Source: Lepidostoma basale
Taxonomy: Eukaryota > Arthropoda > Insecta > Trichoptera > Lepidostomatidae
DNA: 64,000 nucleotides
Assembly (NCBI GenBank): GCA_022606425.2
Contig: JAHDVF020000883.1
Location: forward strand, 2,170,001-2,234,000
Direction of reading: 5' to 3'
The notes under the pieces: model-generated
Database searches by the model: none
What the model saw: the letters and a program-made list of their open reading frames with translations, nothing else
Told to the model about the DNA's origin: nothing
Shown here: positions 54,096 through 63,308 of the stretch, in pieces
How the letters are laid out: each line of letters begins with the position of its first letter
Numbering within the stretch: position 1 is the first letter of the stretch
Translations under genes and position numbers: made by a program

Positions 54096-54885
54096 ATAAA
54101 TGCAAAGTGCGCAAAACGTTATTTTAACTAGAAACTAAATTGTTGTTGTAAAACAAGTTTTTAAATAGCGTTATTTTTTATATTTTTTAAATGGATTTCA
54201 TTCCATAGCTCCCAATTTGACTAGAAAGGCGGGACCCAGCCACACCTCTTCCATTCTCAAATTAGATCGCAATTTTTAATAAGGTCCGGTGAATAGCTTC
54301 AAAATCACCTGTTCTTGGGTTCGGCTTACCTGCACTTCCTTACTTTAGAACGCGATTAGGCGGCGCTGCGGTGAGACTAGCCCATTCATGGACCCTTTTT
54401 TTCTGTTGTATTATCATAACAGTCACACGAAAAAGTGACACGACAATAGATTCGCCCTGCAGCCAATTAATTAGGAGATTTTCTCTTTCATTCACATCCA
54501 ATAAAATACACCACAACATTTCCGAAGATAGCTGCGAAAATTTGTTTTACTCACAATAATAAGGATATAAATATAGAAACACCCCATGTTTCGTCCATGT
54601 TTACCTGTTGTTTTGGACAAGTATGCCGAGAAGTCAGAATCAATTAATCTCTGTACGCGTCGACGCTGTTCTGAGTTGAAACTTCAAGAAGAACGAAAGA
54701 GCTTTATATAGATATTGGGTTCACTGATCTAAAGTTACTGGGCTAAAGAAGGTGTTGAGTGCAAATTACCGCGAATCGCAAAGAAACGCTTCAGAATGAA
54801 AAAGTGTATCTATAGAAAATATAAAATCTTTCGAAAATATATAATACTGAAACTTGTTTTAACTCAATTACCCAAATAATTTTAT
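54096..54885. other. No gene recognised
   Basis: 54200-54780 is of mixed composition and unique. A splice-donor-like GTGCAG|GTAAGCC occurs on the minus strand near 54332, but the exon side has stops in the readable frames. Confidence 0.3.
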
Positions 54886-55035
54886 TTTCATTATTTAAAA
54901 TGAAGTTCATTTTAAATAATGAAAATAAAAAAATAATTTTACAAAATTTCTTTATTATTATGTATTTAGTGTGTTTCCACTTGTCTTTTAGTTCGACCGG
55001 TTTCGGCAGCTTGCTGCATCGTCTGGTACCTACAT
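54886..55035. repeat. Palindromic element family Q, single arm
   Basis: AATGAAGTTCATTTTAAATA, ATGAAAATAAAAAAATAATT, TATTATTATGTATTTAGTGT, GTTTCCACTTGTCTTTTAGT, TCGACCGGTTTCGGCAGCTT, GCTGCATCGTCTGG. The hairpin has lost part of one strand. The RTE copy follows. Confidence 0.7.
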
Positions 55036-55069
55036 CAAAATTTATTTGGTTTATATGATAAATGATAGA

Positions 55070-55540
55070 TCAACCTGAAACGAAAAGTCTATGAAGCCTG
55101 CGTTCGGCCAGTTGATACTTATGGTCTTGAAACTGTTACATTGTCCAAACAAAGTGCCGAGAAGCTACCAGTGATCCAAAGAGCCATGGAAAGAGCCATG
55201 TTAGGAATAAGCCTAAGGGACATAGTCAGAAACGATACGGTGAGAGAAAAAACAAAGGTCACTGACATCATCCACCGGGTGGCGACTCTAAAATGGCAAT
55301 GGGCAGGTCACGTAGCCAAAAGCTCACTTGAAAAGTGGACAAGAAGACTGCTGACTTGGAGACTGTGGACGGCAAAGAGAAGTGCAGGGCGACCGCAACT
55401 ACGGTGGAAGGATGATCTGAACAGACACGTCGGAATAACCTGGATGCAGTTTGCACAGGACAGAGTGACATGGAAGCGAATGGAGGAGACCTTAGTCCAG
55501 GAGTGGACGGGAATAGGCTGAGGAAGAAGAAGAAGACGAA
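55070..55540 (+). pseudogene. RTE-type reverse transcriptase C-terminus, open frame
   Basis: Open from the TAG at 55067 to the TGA at 55519-55521: INLKRKVYEACVRPVDTYGL, ETVTLSKQSAEKLPVIQRAM, ERAMLGISLRDIVRNDTVRE, TDIIHRVATLKWQWAGHVAK, GRPQLRWKDDLNRHVGITWM, AQDRVTWKRMEETLVQEWTG. About 85-90% identical by eye to the minus-strand copy at 24028-24540, with the same stop and a (GAA)n tail. 5'-truncated; endonuclease and YxDD motif absent. Confidence 0.85.
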
Positions 55541-56439
55541 AAATTAAGAATAATCTGAACGGTGATTACTATTTTAAGAACAATATTATTAAAAACTTTT
55601 CATTGAAACAGTAGTCATAACGTATAATAATATTGTTTGTAAAATAATTGTAACGTATACATTTTTCGTTAAGGTTTACCTTTGCAGTTCTTTCAATGTC
55701 GCATGATAGTTATGGCGCTCGCGTTTCTCCAATAACCATTCCGGTGAGTTATTCTGACAATTACGCGAAACTTGTAAAGCAAAATATAAATCGAAGGCAA
55801 ATCTCAAAGGATTTCTATAAATGCTAAAATCACGTATAAACAAGACGGTACACGTTATTTATATTGCGAGCCGCTGGTAATAGTAATCTAAAGGTAATAT
55901 ATAAATAAAGATTCATACATGACTCGGTCCCTTTATCCCTACATCGATTAATAGCTGGAAGTATTTCCCTACATCTGACATAAATACGTTTGCAATATCA
56001 ATTCTAAGAGCGCCATCCGCTCGAGATGAATGCTGCTCCGCGCTGGGAGCTCGCTGGAGCATTGTACTCTACTTTACGAGGCTCAAAATGTCGAATGGCT
56101 CAATGCGCGTGCGCCTTTTGAATATCAACTTTGTCAATGGCTACTAATAAATTTGTTATCGTTTGATCGTAAAACCAGTAAGCAGCCGATGTTAATCATG
56201 CAATTTACCTTCTGGTATTTAAGGATGTCACGTAAATTATCTCACAGTATTTTATATGCACCGACTCATCTGCATATAAACTTTCAGGTACTCAGAATGA
56301 ATTACTTAGGCACCTTCGTAATAACTTATTGTTTTATATCTCATATTTCACTACATTCATTTACAAATAATATAATATTTATATAAACGATAGTTACCAT
56401 ACAAAGTAAAAGAACTTGAACTCCTTATCAAATATATAA
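55541..56439. other. No gene recognised
   Basis: Unique; 55660-56330 is of balanced composition. A 118-codon plus frame (56030-56386) has no recognisable domain and its second half is AT-rich. Confidence 0.35.
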
Positions 56440-56535
56440 TATTAATGAAAATATCAGTTTCTTGGAGGTTTTATTATATTTTATGAAAGAGATAAGTTTC
56501 GCCTTGCTAAGATATTATTAAATATAAGATACACT
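56440..56535. repeat. Family P element, left arm only
   Basis: ATATTAATGAAAATATCAGT, TTCTTGGAGGTTTTATTATA, TTTTATGAAAGAGATAAGTT, TCGCCTTGCTAAG. The right arm was not found on the far side of the U element. Confidence 0.65.
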
Positions 56536-56602
56536 TTTTTTTTAATGTATACAAATACTTGTAGACAATTACTGTATTTTTACCCATTGCGGGTTAATCA
56601 TT

Positions 56603-56917
56603 TTTAAGGATTAATTGTATCTCAATAGAGACGAAGATGTAATTTTTTACTTAGAAATTATCTTAATAGATGGCGCTAGTGTAGATTGACCTACAAACAG
56701 TGAAGTTATTAAAAAAATAGTAGCATATATACAAATTCCAAAAAATTGTCAGACGTGGTGTCGTAAGAAGGGCGGAATGGGGAATGTTGTTAACATAAAG
56801 TGATCGCTTAACCCAAACAATGACAGGTCATAAGTCCTGTAAACACCTCGACTATCATGTTCTGTTTCCAAAAAAATTTACATCTTCGTCTCTATTGAGA
56901 TACAATTAATCCTTAAA
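56603..56917. mobile_element. TIR element family U, complete with perfect 40-base TIRs
   Basis: 56603-56642 (TTTAAGGATTAATTGTATCT, CAATAGAGACGAAGATGTAA) is the exact reverse complement of 56878-56917. The element is 315 bases with no ORF. Ends lie in TTAA or TTTAA, which could be the target duplication. A partial copy is at 7335-7525. Superfamily uncertain; a TTAA target would suggest piggyBac-like mobilisation, but the TIR does not start with the usual CCC. Confidence 0.8.
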
Positions 56918-56949
56918 TATAATATGTATAATAGAAACAATTTAAAAGA

Positions 56950-57220
56950 ACAAACCATTACGCATTTCTAAAAAGGTACGCAGAAAGTATGTACAGTCGC
57001 ACTATTCTAGCAATACATCATGTATGGCTAGAAGTCGCGTCATGTATAAATATAAACATCGTTTCAAAGGAAAATTCGTATTTTAATATTATTCTTTAAA
57101 ATGCATTAAAACATTTTTATTACATAAATATTAACTTTTTTATCTATAAAACTAACTGCTTGTGCTTTCCTGATACACGTCTCTCGCTTCCTCAACATTC
57201 ATTCATGCGCATCGGACAAC
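56950..57220 (-). mobile_element. Eroded TTAG-family LINE 3' end
   Basis: AACAAACCATTACGCATTTC, AAAAAGGTACGCAGAAAGTA and, after about 120 foreign bases, TCCTGATACACGTCTCTCGC with TTCCTCAACATTCATTCATG, which belong together in intact copies. Old and split by an AT-rich insertion. Confidence 0.5.
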
Positions 57221-57922
57221 CTCTAATAACATTGAAACCAGGTGATTTATTTTATTTATTAAAACTAAGTTATTTTCACACGCATCATCTAAAGAAAAAT
57301 GATTAATTTAATTGTGTTGAAAATGACGCATGATTAATTTCAGTTTTTTTAAGTATTTATAAAATATATTATAACACTGAACATTAATCAAATACTTCTA
57401 TATATTACGTGCAAAATAAGAAAGCCATTAAGTTGTTTTTATTTATACTCGTATGTATTAAATGTGTTTAAATTTATATGTTAAGTAATTACTCAATTCT
57501 CTACAGATTCATATAACGGCAATTCTGTATTGAGATCACAAAGGTCACAATTACTCTACGGAAAGTATTTTTTATGTAATGTTTTCTATGTATAAACACG
57601 TATCTTCTAACCTACTGTAATATGTGTTCTAGACATCTTTGAAAATACTAATATAATTACAAGAGAGTGACATGTTTGGATTTAAAGGTTTTAATGCAAT
57701 GTATAAAACAAATGATAAGAGTATATATCACATTTGATAATACCCAAGTCGCGGCGATCCCACAGCACTCAGAATATGCACGTTTGCCTACATATTAAGT
57801 ATTATATTTATGTGTGCGTACGTGAATTTTTGGAGAAAGCAAAAGTAACAAGAAATTGTAATCTTATATATAAAAAATGACAGAAATACATATTAATGGC
57901 GAGCAGAAATACATAAAATTGA
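57221..57922. other. No gene recognised
   Basis: AT-rich unique DNA. A weak P-family trace (TCACATTTGATAATACCCAA) lies near 57729. Confidence 0.35.
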
Positions 57923-58108
57923 CGAGCTTCGTGGCCGTGTGATAAGTGCATTGACTGCCACCCCGAAGGTTCCGGGTTCGATTCGGAGAGGGCAGTGTGA
58001 TTGTCACACTGTCTTTGGTCTGGTGTAGAATTCACGTGACAATAAAATGGCGATAGATTAGCTACATACCTATCACATGTCACAAGAATAACTATGATAG
58101 CTATAATA
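57923..58108 (+). mobile_element. tRNA-derived SINE, type S2
   Basis: GAGCTTCGTGGCCGTGTGAT (altered A box), GGGTTCGATTCGG (B box, 57974-57986), GGCAGTGTGATTGTCACACT, GTCTTTGGTCTGGTGTAGAA, TTCACGTGACAATAAAATGG, ACCTATCACATGTCACAAGA. The body is about 95% identical to 36095-36210 by eye; the tRNA-like head is more divergent, as if from a different tRNA source or under weaker constraint. Confidence 0.8.
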
Positions 58109-58389
58109 CCCTTTACATCGATTTGGCTCATGCTGTCATGATGTAAAGAGCGATTTAACAAAATGATTATAATAATAATACTAAAAAAATGCGACCTCAT
58201 TAAAAATGAATATAGGTTCATTAAAGTTATTTTGATATATCAAATCAAATCAGTTTACTATCTCAACAGACATTACAGACAATATAAATATAGTAAAATA
58301 TAGTATATACGAGTATGTACAATATAATACCAGGAACGCATGAGAGTTGGTTCGACATTAAGAAGACAAGTCAAGAGTATATGAAACAT
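58109..58389. other. No gene recognised
   Basis: AT-rich. Confidence 0.3.
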
Positions 58390-58570
58390 TCAAGGGCAAC
58401 CATCGCTTGCCCGAATCTGTTATAAGACGCAGTGGCGCCCTTTCGTCAGCTTCGCTCATGCATTTGGGCAATGTCCATGCGGGACTTACATTAACTGAAG
58501 AACGGAACATTCCAATAAGAGCAAGAAAGACCCCAGGTCACATTAAATCTAATGTATTTATCACATCTAT
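58390..58570 (+). repeat. Dispersed repeat family V, copy 2
   Basis: GCTTGCCCGAATCTGTTATA, AGACGCAGTGGCGCCCTTTC, CATGCGGGACTTACATTAAC, GAACATTCCAATAAGAGC and GGTCACATTAAATC correspond to 40485-40620. This copy has about 30 extra bases in the middle. Confidence 0.7.
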
Positions 58571-58689
58571 GTTACTCACACCAAACAGAACAAAATATAG
58601 AACAACAAAAGACAAGGCATTTGATAATGACTTAGCAATAGAAAATAGATGTTTCAAAGATGACTCTAAAAGACAGCCATAATCGATGT

Positions 58690-58822
58690 CGGAAATGTCA
58701 ACGAGAGTGCTTGTTACGATGTATGAATATAAAGGAATCTCGAGAGAAATGTCAAGATAGATCAAGGTGGTAGTCTATCCTTTACGCCAACCCTTCCGGG
58801 AAACGATAATATGGTAATTAAT
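58690..58822 (+). mobile_element. TTAG-family LINE 3' end
   Basis: GTTACGATGTATGAATATAA, AGGAATCTCGAGAGAAATGT, CAAGGTGGTAGTCTATCC, CGCCAACCCTTCCGGGAAAC, ATATGGTAATTA. The tail is lost. Confidence 0.7.
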
Positions 58823-58825
58823 ATC

Positions 58826-59041
58826 TCTTCTTCTTTTTGTCCTGTCACACCTCCGTGGTGCATAGGGCCTCAAGAAACCTTCTCCACCCGACTCTATCGC
58901 ATGCCTGATGCCTAACATCATCCCAAGTGAGGCCTGCCGCCTTAACCTCGTCCTGCAGGGTCTAGCCTAGACTGGTCCCCTATGGGGGGAAAGAGAAAGC
59001 GAGGCAGACCTAGAGCCACCTGGAGAAGAAACCTGCATGGT
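58826..59041 (-). mobile_element. Twin-primed LINE insertion (inverted 5' segment)
   Basis: On the minus strand 58975-58826 encodes TLQDEVKAAGLTWDDVRHQA, CDRVGWRRFLEALCTTEV and a stop, with an AAGAAGAAG tail: a LINE C-terminus. Next to it, 58980-59041 on the plus strand encodes GKRKRGRPRATWRRNLH, which in intact elements lies just upstream of that C-terminus. So the 5' part is inverted relative to the 3' part, the signature of twin priming. Junction near 58970-58980. Confidence 0.7.
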
Positions 59042-59095
59042 AATTAATACATAGTATTAAATGTGGATTTTTAAATCATTGTTCAAGTAGAAAAT
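59042..59095. repeat. Family P right-terminus fragment
   Basis: GTATTAAATGTGGATTTTTA, AATCATTGTTCAAG resembles the terminal 35 bases of P. Confidence 0.5.
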
Positions 59096-59598
59096 ATTAT
59101 CGTATTACGTACTTAATTTGTGTAACATCAGTTAGAGAGGTTATCAATGAAAACAGATAAATATTTATACTTGAATGATGTGTTTGTCGTTTTATGAAAT
59201 CTTAAAAGAAAGGAGCTCAGTTATAATTTTCCTTCACTCCATATGCATGGTCTTAAGCCTAGCACCGGGGTTAATAGAAATAAAAACGGAATGTGGAAGT
59301 ATTTGAAAGGCGGCAAGATATGTATGGCTTGCAATTTAGATAATACGCTTGCGTCGACTCCAGTACGAGATTTCCACTTTGCAAACAAAATTAGCCTTTG
59401 GGGTCACTCGTCCTATTTCCATCAGCGGCAGTGCTAAAGTGTTGCCAGTCTTCCAGCGAACATGTTCAATATTTACTTCCAGATTGTGAATAAACCAAAC
59501 CAGGAGATCTGGCACACAAAAATACGATAACTTAATAGTAACAGCTTTATTATTTTACAATACAAAAGATGGCATTTTGTTTCTAGAACCCCTTTGTA
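59096..59598. other. No gene recognised
   Basis: 59240-59480 has more balanced composition. A 64-codon frame (59243-59437) has no recognised domain. Confidence 0.3.
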
Positions 59599-59725
59599 GT
59601 TTTTTCTATATTTGCCATCACTTTGTGTCGTAAATTCACATTTTAATAATTACTTGAAAATACATTATAGTTTCATTTTTCGCAAACTTGTTTCGGGACA
59701 CAAACGCTCTTCTTCAGCATATAAT
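59599..59725 (-). mobile_element. Family M copy, 5' end only
   Basis: On the minus strand: CTGAAGA (59717-59711), a weak stem, GAAAC (59694-59690) followed by AAGTTT, then TACGACACAAAGTG and ATG at 59618-59616 opening MANIEKTTKGF, then a stop. It is the same start (M-A-x-I-E) as 51239, 52284 and minus 60291. The ribozyme part is decayed. Confidence 0.55.
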
Positions 59726-59802
59726 TTTCAACAAAAAAATGAGACAAAATTTCATATTCAACATTTAATGTTGATAAAACCGTTATTTGACGTTATATAA
59801 AA

Positions 59803-59870
59803 ACCTAACAAGACAAAACTTGTCACTCCCTAAAATTATAATAAAACTTCTAGAAAACGAACGTTTTCAC
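59803..59870. repeat. Family P element, right arm only
   Basis: CAAAACTTGTCACTCCCTAA, ATTATAATAAAACTTCTAGA, AAACGAACGTTTTCAC. No left arm. Confidence 0.65.
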
Positions 59871-60259
59871 TAAAATAAGATATCAAAAGAATTAATAATT
59901 ACACTGCTCATACTTAAGATTGAAGTCCTTACAATAATAAGTCAAACTTTTATCACTTTCAATTGATTGTTTATGAAAAATCATGTAACATTCCGATTCA
60001 TATAAAAATGTGTTAGAATTTTTATTAACCTACCTTAAATTTATTTTGAATTAAAAACATAATTTCATTCTAGTTATTTGAGTTTATCTCTAACTGATGT
60101 TTCCCGAAATCGATCAATGATAACTTAACAAAAGTTTATTGTTCAATTTATTTACAATTGTTCGCTAAGACCAGAAAGAACTTGTTATATAAATAATATG
60201 ATATCAAACCCCCACAAAATCAAAAAAAAAGTATAATAGTACAACACATATAAAAACCT
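59871..60259. other. No gene recognised
   Basis: AT-rich unique DNA. Confidence 0.3.
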
Positions 60260-60480
60260 TTTTTTTCTTATATTTCTTCTATATACGCCATACTTTATGT
60301 TGTTATGATGGTTTATTTCTATTTTTCTTTTTTATGCACTTTGAGTGTAAAACACTTTTGTTAAAAATAATAATAATAAAGTTATATATACATGTTTCGG
60401 ACGAACAGTCCTTCTTTAGTAAATATACATATTTATAAAATTGTTGTTGTTTACATTATCTGACGGATGTTATTTTTGTT
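60260..60480 (-). mobile_element. Family M copy, 5' end only
   Basis: On the minus strand: TAACATCCGTCAGATAATGT, AAACAACAACAATTTTATAA, the hammerhead-like motif (60430-60383), TTTTACACTCAAAGTGCATA, ACAACATAAAGT and ATG at 60291-60289 opening MAYIEEI then a stop. The same order and spacing as the other copies. Confidence 0.65.
60383..60430 (-). ncRNA. Hammerhead-like ribozyme motif, family M
   Basis: CTAAAGA (60419-60413; G5 changed to A), extra A, perfect stem II GGAC / GTCC with TGTTC loop, GAAAC (60398-60394), ACATGT, A. Stem I: five of six pairs, with A-U at the position that is G-C at 50924-50967 and G-U at 51120-51163. That change keeps pairing and supports a real helix. Confidence 0.55.
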
Positions 60481-60994
60481 ATTTTTGTTTTTTTGATAAA
60501 ATATATAAATTCATGTTTGTGGTATCAAAACATTTTTTTTTAATGTGAATCAACACTACAAAGGTAAGTGTAGAATAACACAAAATAATCAAAATAGAAT
60601 TACGTTAATTATAATTTTACATTAGGATGTTTTAAAACAGTTCCTCTTCCATATTTATTCGCTGCATCCATCCAACATTTCTCCCGCAAAAAAAATCTAA
60701 TGGACCAACGAGATTAATGACGCTGGTTGTAGGTATCGTTAAGATAGATAATATGAAAATGTATGGATTTAAGCAAAGAAGAATTAAGCCAACCATTAAT
60801 ATTAAATGCTTTCTCGTGGACGAGAGTAGTACAGACTCGTAAGATAGATAGCTGAGATTTTGAGATCGAAAAACGATATTTATATTTGTGTAAAGAACAT
60901 GTATTGTAAATAAGTAAAGATATATTTGTGCCATAAAAAAGTTTAACTACATTCTAAGCTACCGCGGTATTTACCTAAAATTTTAATTTTTAAA
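60481..60994. other. No gene recognised
   Basis: AT-rich. A 100-codon minus frame (60934-60632) shows no known domain. Confidence 0.3.
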
Positions 60995-61195
60995 ATACTT
61001 TCTTCTTCTTCTTCTCCTTTTAGACCCATGGTCTGTTCCTATTATTAGGCTGGCCTCTCTTTCGAAATTGACTCCCAGCTATCCTATCATCTTTTTGGTT
61101 GTCTTCTGAGAGACGGTTTTCTATGGAATTTTGATTCATCACAACGTGTGGCATTCTGGAGGGATCCATAATCAATATCTCCCACCTTTCAGACA
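60995..61195 (-). mobile_element. FWRDH-family LINE 3' end
   Basis: The minus strand reads KPSLRRQPKR, stops, DSWESISKERPA, EQTMGLKGEEE, then a (GAA)n tail (plus: CTTCTTCTTCTTCTCC). It aligns with GRPPKRxRDSWxSSS of 36866-37185. Confidence 0.65.
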
Positions 61196-61343
61196 ATATA
61201 CTTTAATTAGAGATATTTAACATTCTTCTTCTTCTTAGTTGCATTTCTCGTGACTGAGGTCGTCGAATATGTAATGAATATTTTAAATAAAATTATGATT
61301 AGGTAATCCATTGTTTTAGCGGAAACACTTTGATATTTTAACA
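61196..61343. other. No gene recognised
   Basis: AT-rich. Confidence 0.3.
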
Positions 61344-61530
61344 TTATTCACTGTTAAATTAAAAACACTGATTTAATATCAAAAATTGAGTTTATTTTAT
61401 ACAAACTCAGTTTATTGTAACACCTGACGATGGTAACATCGGTTACCGAAACAGCTGTGCTGATTTTATAAAAAATAAACTCAATTTTTGTTATTAAAAC
61501 AGTGTTTTTAATTTAACAGTGAATAAAATT
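61344..61530. repeat. Complete palindromic element with hammerhead-like apex, family H6
   Basis: CACTGTTAAATTAAAAACAC, TGATTTAATATCAAAAATTG, AGTTTATTTTATA on the left is mirrored by AAAAAATAAACTCAATTTTT, GTTATTAAAACAGTGTTTTT, AATTTAACAGTG on the right. The whole 187 bases would fold into one long hairpin whose tip is the motif below. Confidence 0.75.
61418..61460 (+). ncRNA. Hammerhead-like motif, family H6
   Basis: CTGACGA (61424-61430) fits CUGANGA; extra U; perfect six-pair stem II GGTAAC / GTTACC (61432-61447); GAAAC (61448-61452); self-complementary ACAGCTGT (61451-61458); then G where a cleavable U-H needs A, C or U. Stem I is not obvious. Probably not active in this copy; 22640-22742 has C at that position but a poor stem II. 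Confidence 0.45.
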
Positions 61531-61624
61531 ATGATGTTATTAAAATAAACCAAAATACAACATTTTTTTTTTATAAAATCACGTCCTTCGTAAAATTATT
61601 ATAGGGTAACTAGGATAGTTTGTA

Positions 61625-61872
61625 TATATGCAACGAATAAATTAAGGAAGAAAGTTTGGTAACATGTATGTAAGAAGTTTGAATATAAAAAAAGTCGAGA
61701 AATGGTTAATGTGATAAATTAATCATTTTCTAAAAGGCGGCCATGTTCGCGGTCGAAAAAATGACGTGTGCGCGTATCACGATGCACAAATGTAGTGGAA
61801 ATTTGAGAAGTATGTCAGAATAGAACAACCCTCTCTGCCTTCCACTCCGTGGGTTTGGTAGTTAGTTATATT
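61625..61872 (+). mobile_element. TTAG-tailed LINE 3' end, degenerate
   Basis: AAGGAAGAAAGTTTGGTAAC, GGCGGCCATGTTCGCGGTCG, AAAAAATGACGTGTGCGCGT, ATCACGATGCACAAATGTAG, CCCTCTCTGCCTTCCACTCC, GGTTTGGTAGTTAGTTATA. Confidence 0.7.
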
Positions 61873-62712
61873 TTTCTGCGCGTTCTTGCAACGTCATTCA
61901 CGTCTCGTTTCATTTGGAGCTGTCTCTTTAATCCAGATTAGTGAGAATCTTGTATAATGCTCCGGTAGGTACTCGACTGCAAGAAGCGTACCTACGCAAA
62001 AATTTCTCTCGCCATGAAACTTCACTCAAGTTCACTGCTCCCCATAGTGAGCTAATTGCATGAAAACGAAACAATTTCCACCATTATCTTGGTTTACTCA
62101 CGTTTTTTTATTCTAATTAAGAGTGATTCATTGCAATTTTTGATTGTCTTTGGATTGGAATGCATATTATTCGAAAGTGAAAACAAATGCAATTCAATGG
62201 AATTCTTCACAATTACTATAATAAATCATTTGAAAACATCGTTTAATCTATTTAATGCTATTTTTGAAACATCAATGGCAAAACATTTCTTAAGATTTAT
62301 GAATTAATTATTTAGATAAATGACAACGCAAAACTTATAAACTACGAATGTCAAATAATAGAGCGAAGTAAAGGTTATCACTAGCCGAAACTGAACGCGC
62401 TTTGATAATGTTTTCATACACCAAAATAAACATGATTTTATACTTTTATTAAATTCGTTTAAAAGGAATATATGGTCACCCTAACCGCCTTTCTACCATG
62501 TAACGTGTCAATATACTTATTTTGTCATGTTTATGGATAATGTTTTTATTATTGAAATACCAATTTATTTTCAATGAGGTGTCCAAAAAGTGTATTTTTT
62601 AAATATCATTTAAAAAAACGGATGAACTGAATCATCTCTATATCGCGTTTACACATGTTTTGTATTAGTCGTATAAATAATTTTTAAGTTTTGTTGAAAC
62701 AGTCATAATAAA
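61873..62712. other. No gene recognised
   Basis: 61873-62060 is balanced and unique; the rest is AT-rich. The 83-codon frame at 62056-62307 has no recognised domain. Confidence 0.35.
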
Positions 62713-62774
62713 ATCTCTCACACATTTAGTCTCTGATACATTTTTTAATGTGTGAGAGACTAAATGTGTGAGAC
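62713..62774. repeat. Short perfect hairpin next to a LINE end
   Basis: CTCACACATTTAGTCTCT is the exact reverse complement of AGAGACTAAATGTGTGAG, with a short loop that itself contains ACATT and AATGT. It sits against the 5' side of the LINE fragment. Confidence 0.85.
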
Positions 62775-62900
62775 ATGCATGCATGACACGATGTATGAAT
62801 GTTGAGGAAATGAGAGAAGTATGCCAGGAAAGAACAATGTGACGGCCCATTCTTTCTGCCTACCCCTTCCGCTAACGGCGTGATGGTTAGTTAGTTATTT
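62765..62900 (+). mobile_element. TTAG-tailed LINE 3' end
   Basis: GTGTGAGACATGCATGCATG, ACACGATGTATGAATGTTGA, GGAAATGAGAGAAGTATGCC, AGGAAAGAACAATGTGACGG, CCCATTCTTTCTGCCTACCC, GGCGTGATGGTTAGTTAGTT. Confidence 0.8.
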
Positions 62901-63084
62901 AGAAATTGATAACATATGTAAAAACATGAATTTTTTGTAATAAATCTCTATACCATTTACAAAGTTTTAGAATGTAAAATTGTTTATAATAAATAAAGTT
63001 GTTAATTTTTAAGTTATTTTTATTATATAACTGGAACATAAAACATACACTATACGTATAAAGGTATTATTATCTTTTATAATG

Positions 63085-63308
63085 TCATTAATACGAATGA
63101 AAACGTCTGTTTTCTAGATGTTTTATTAGATTTATAGAAATTACATGTTTCGCCTATCTAAGGGATTATCAAAACATTTGATAATGCCTTAGACAAGCGA
63201 AACATGTCATTCCCATTAACTATAATAAAACTTCTAGAAAACAGATGTTTTCATTCGTATCAATAATTTAATATGGAGTTTTACATCGCTGTTCAAGAAA
63301 CAATAAAT
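63085..63308. repeat. Family P foldback element, complete
   Basis: ATTAATACGAATGAAAACGT, CTGTTTTCTAGATG, ACATGTTTCGCCTATCTAAG on the left; CATTTGATAATGCCTTAGAC, AAGCGAAACATGTCATTCCC, AAACTTCTAGAAAACAG and TGTTCAAGAAACAATAAAT on the right. The hammerhead-like motif (63178-63208) keeps TTGATAA, GAAAC and ACATGTC but stem II has two mismatches. Confidence 0.85.

Noticed and set aside
54325..54420. Minus-strand exon ending in GTGCAG|GTAAGCC
   Set aside because: The donor is good but frames upstream hit stops quickly and nothing else supports a gene.
57808..58221. 137-codon minus-strand frame
   Set aside because: It runs antisense through the S2 SINE, so it is a repeat shadow.
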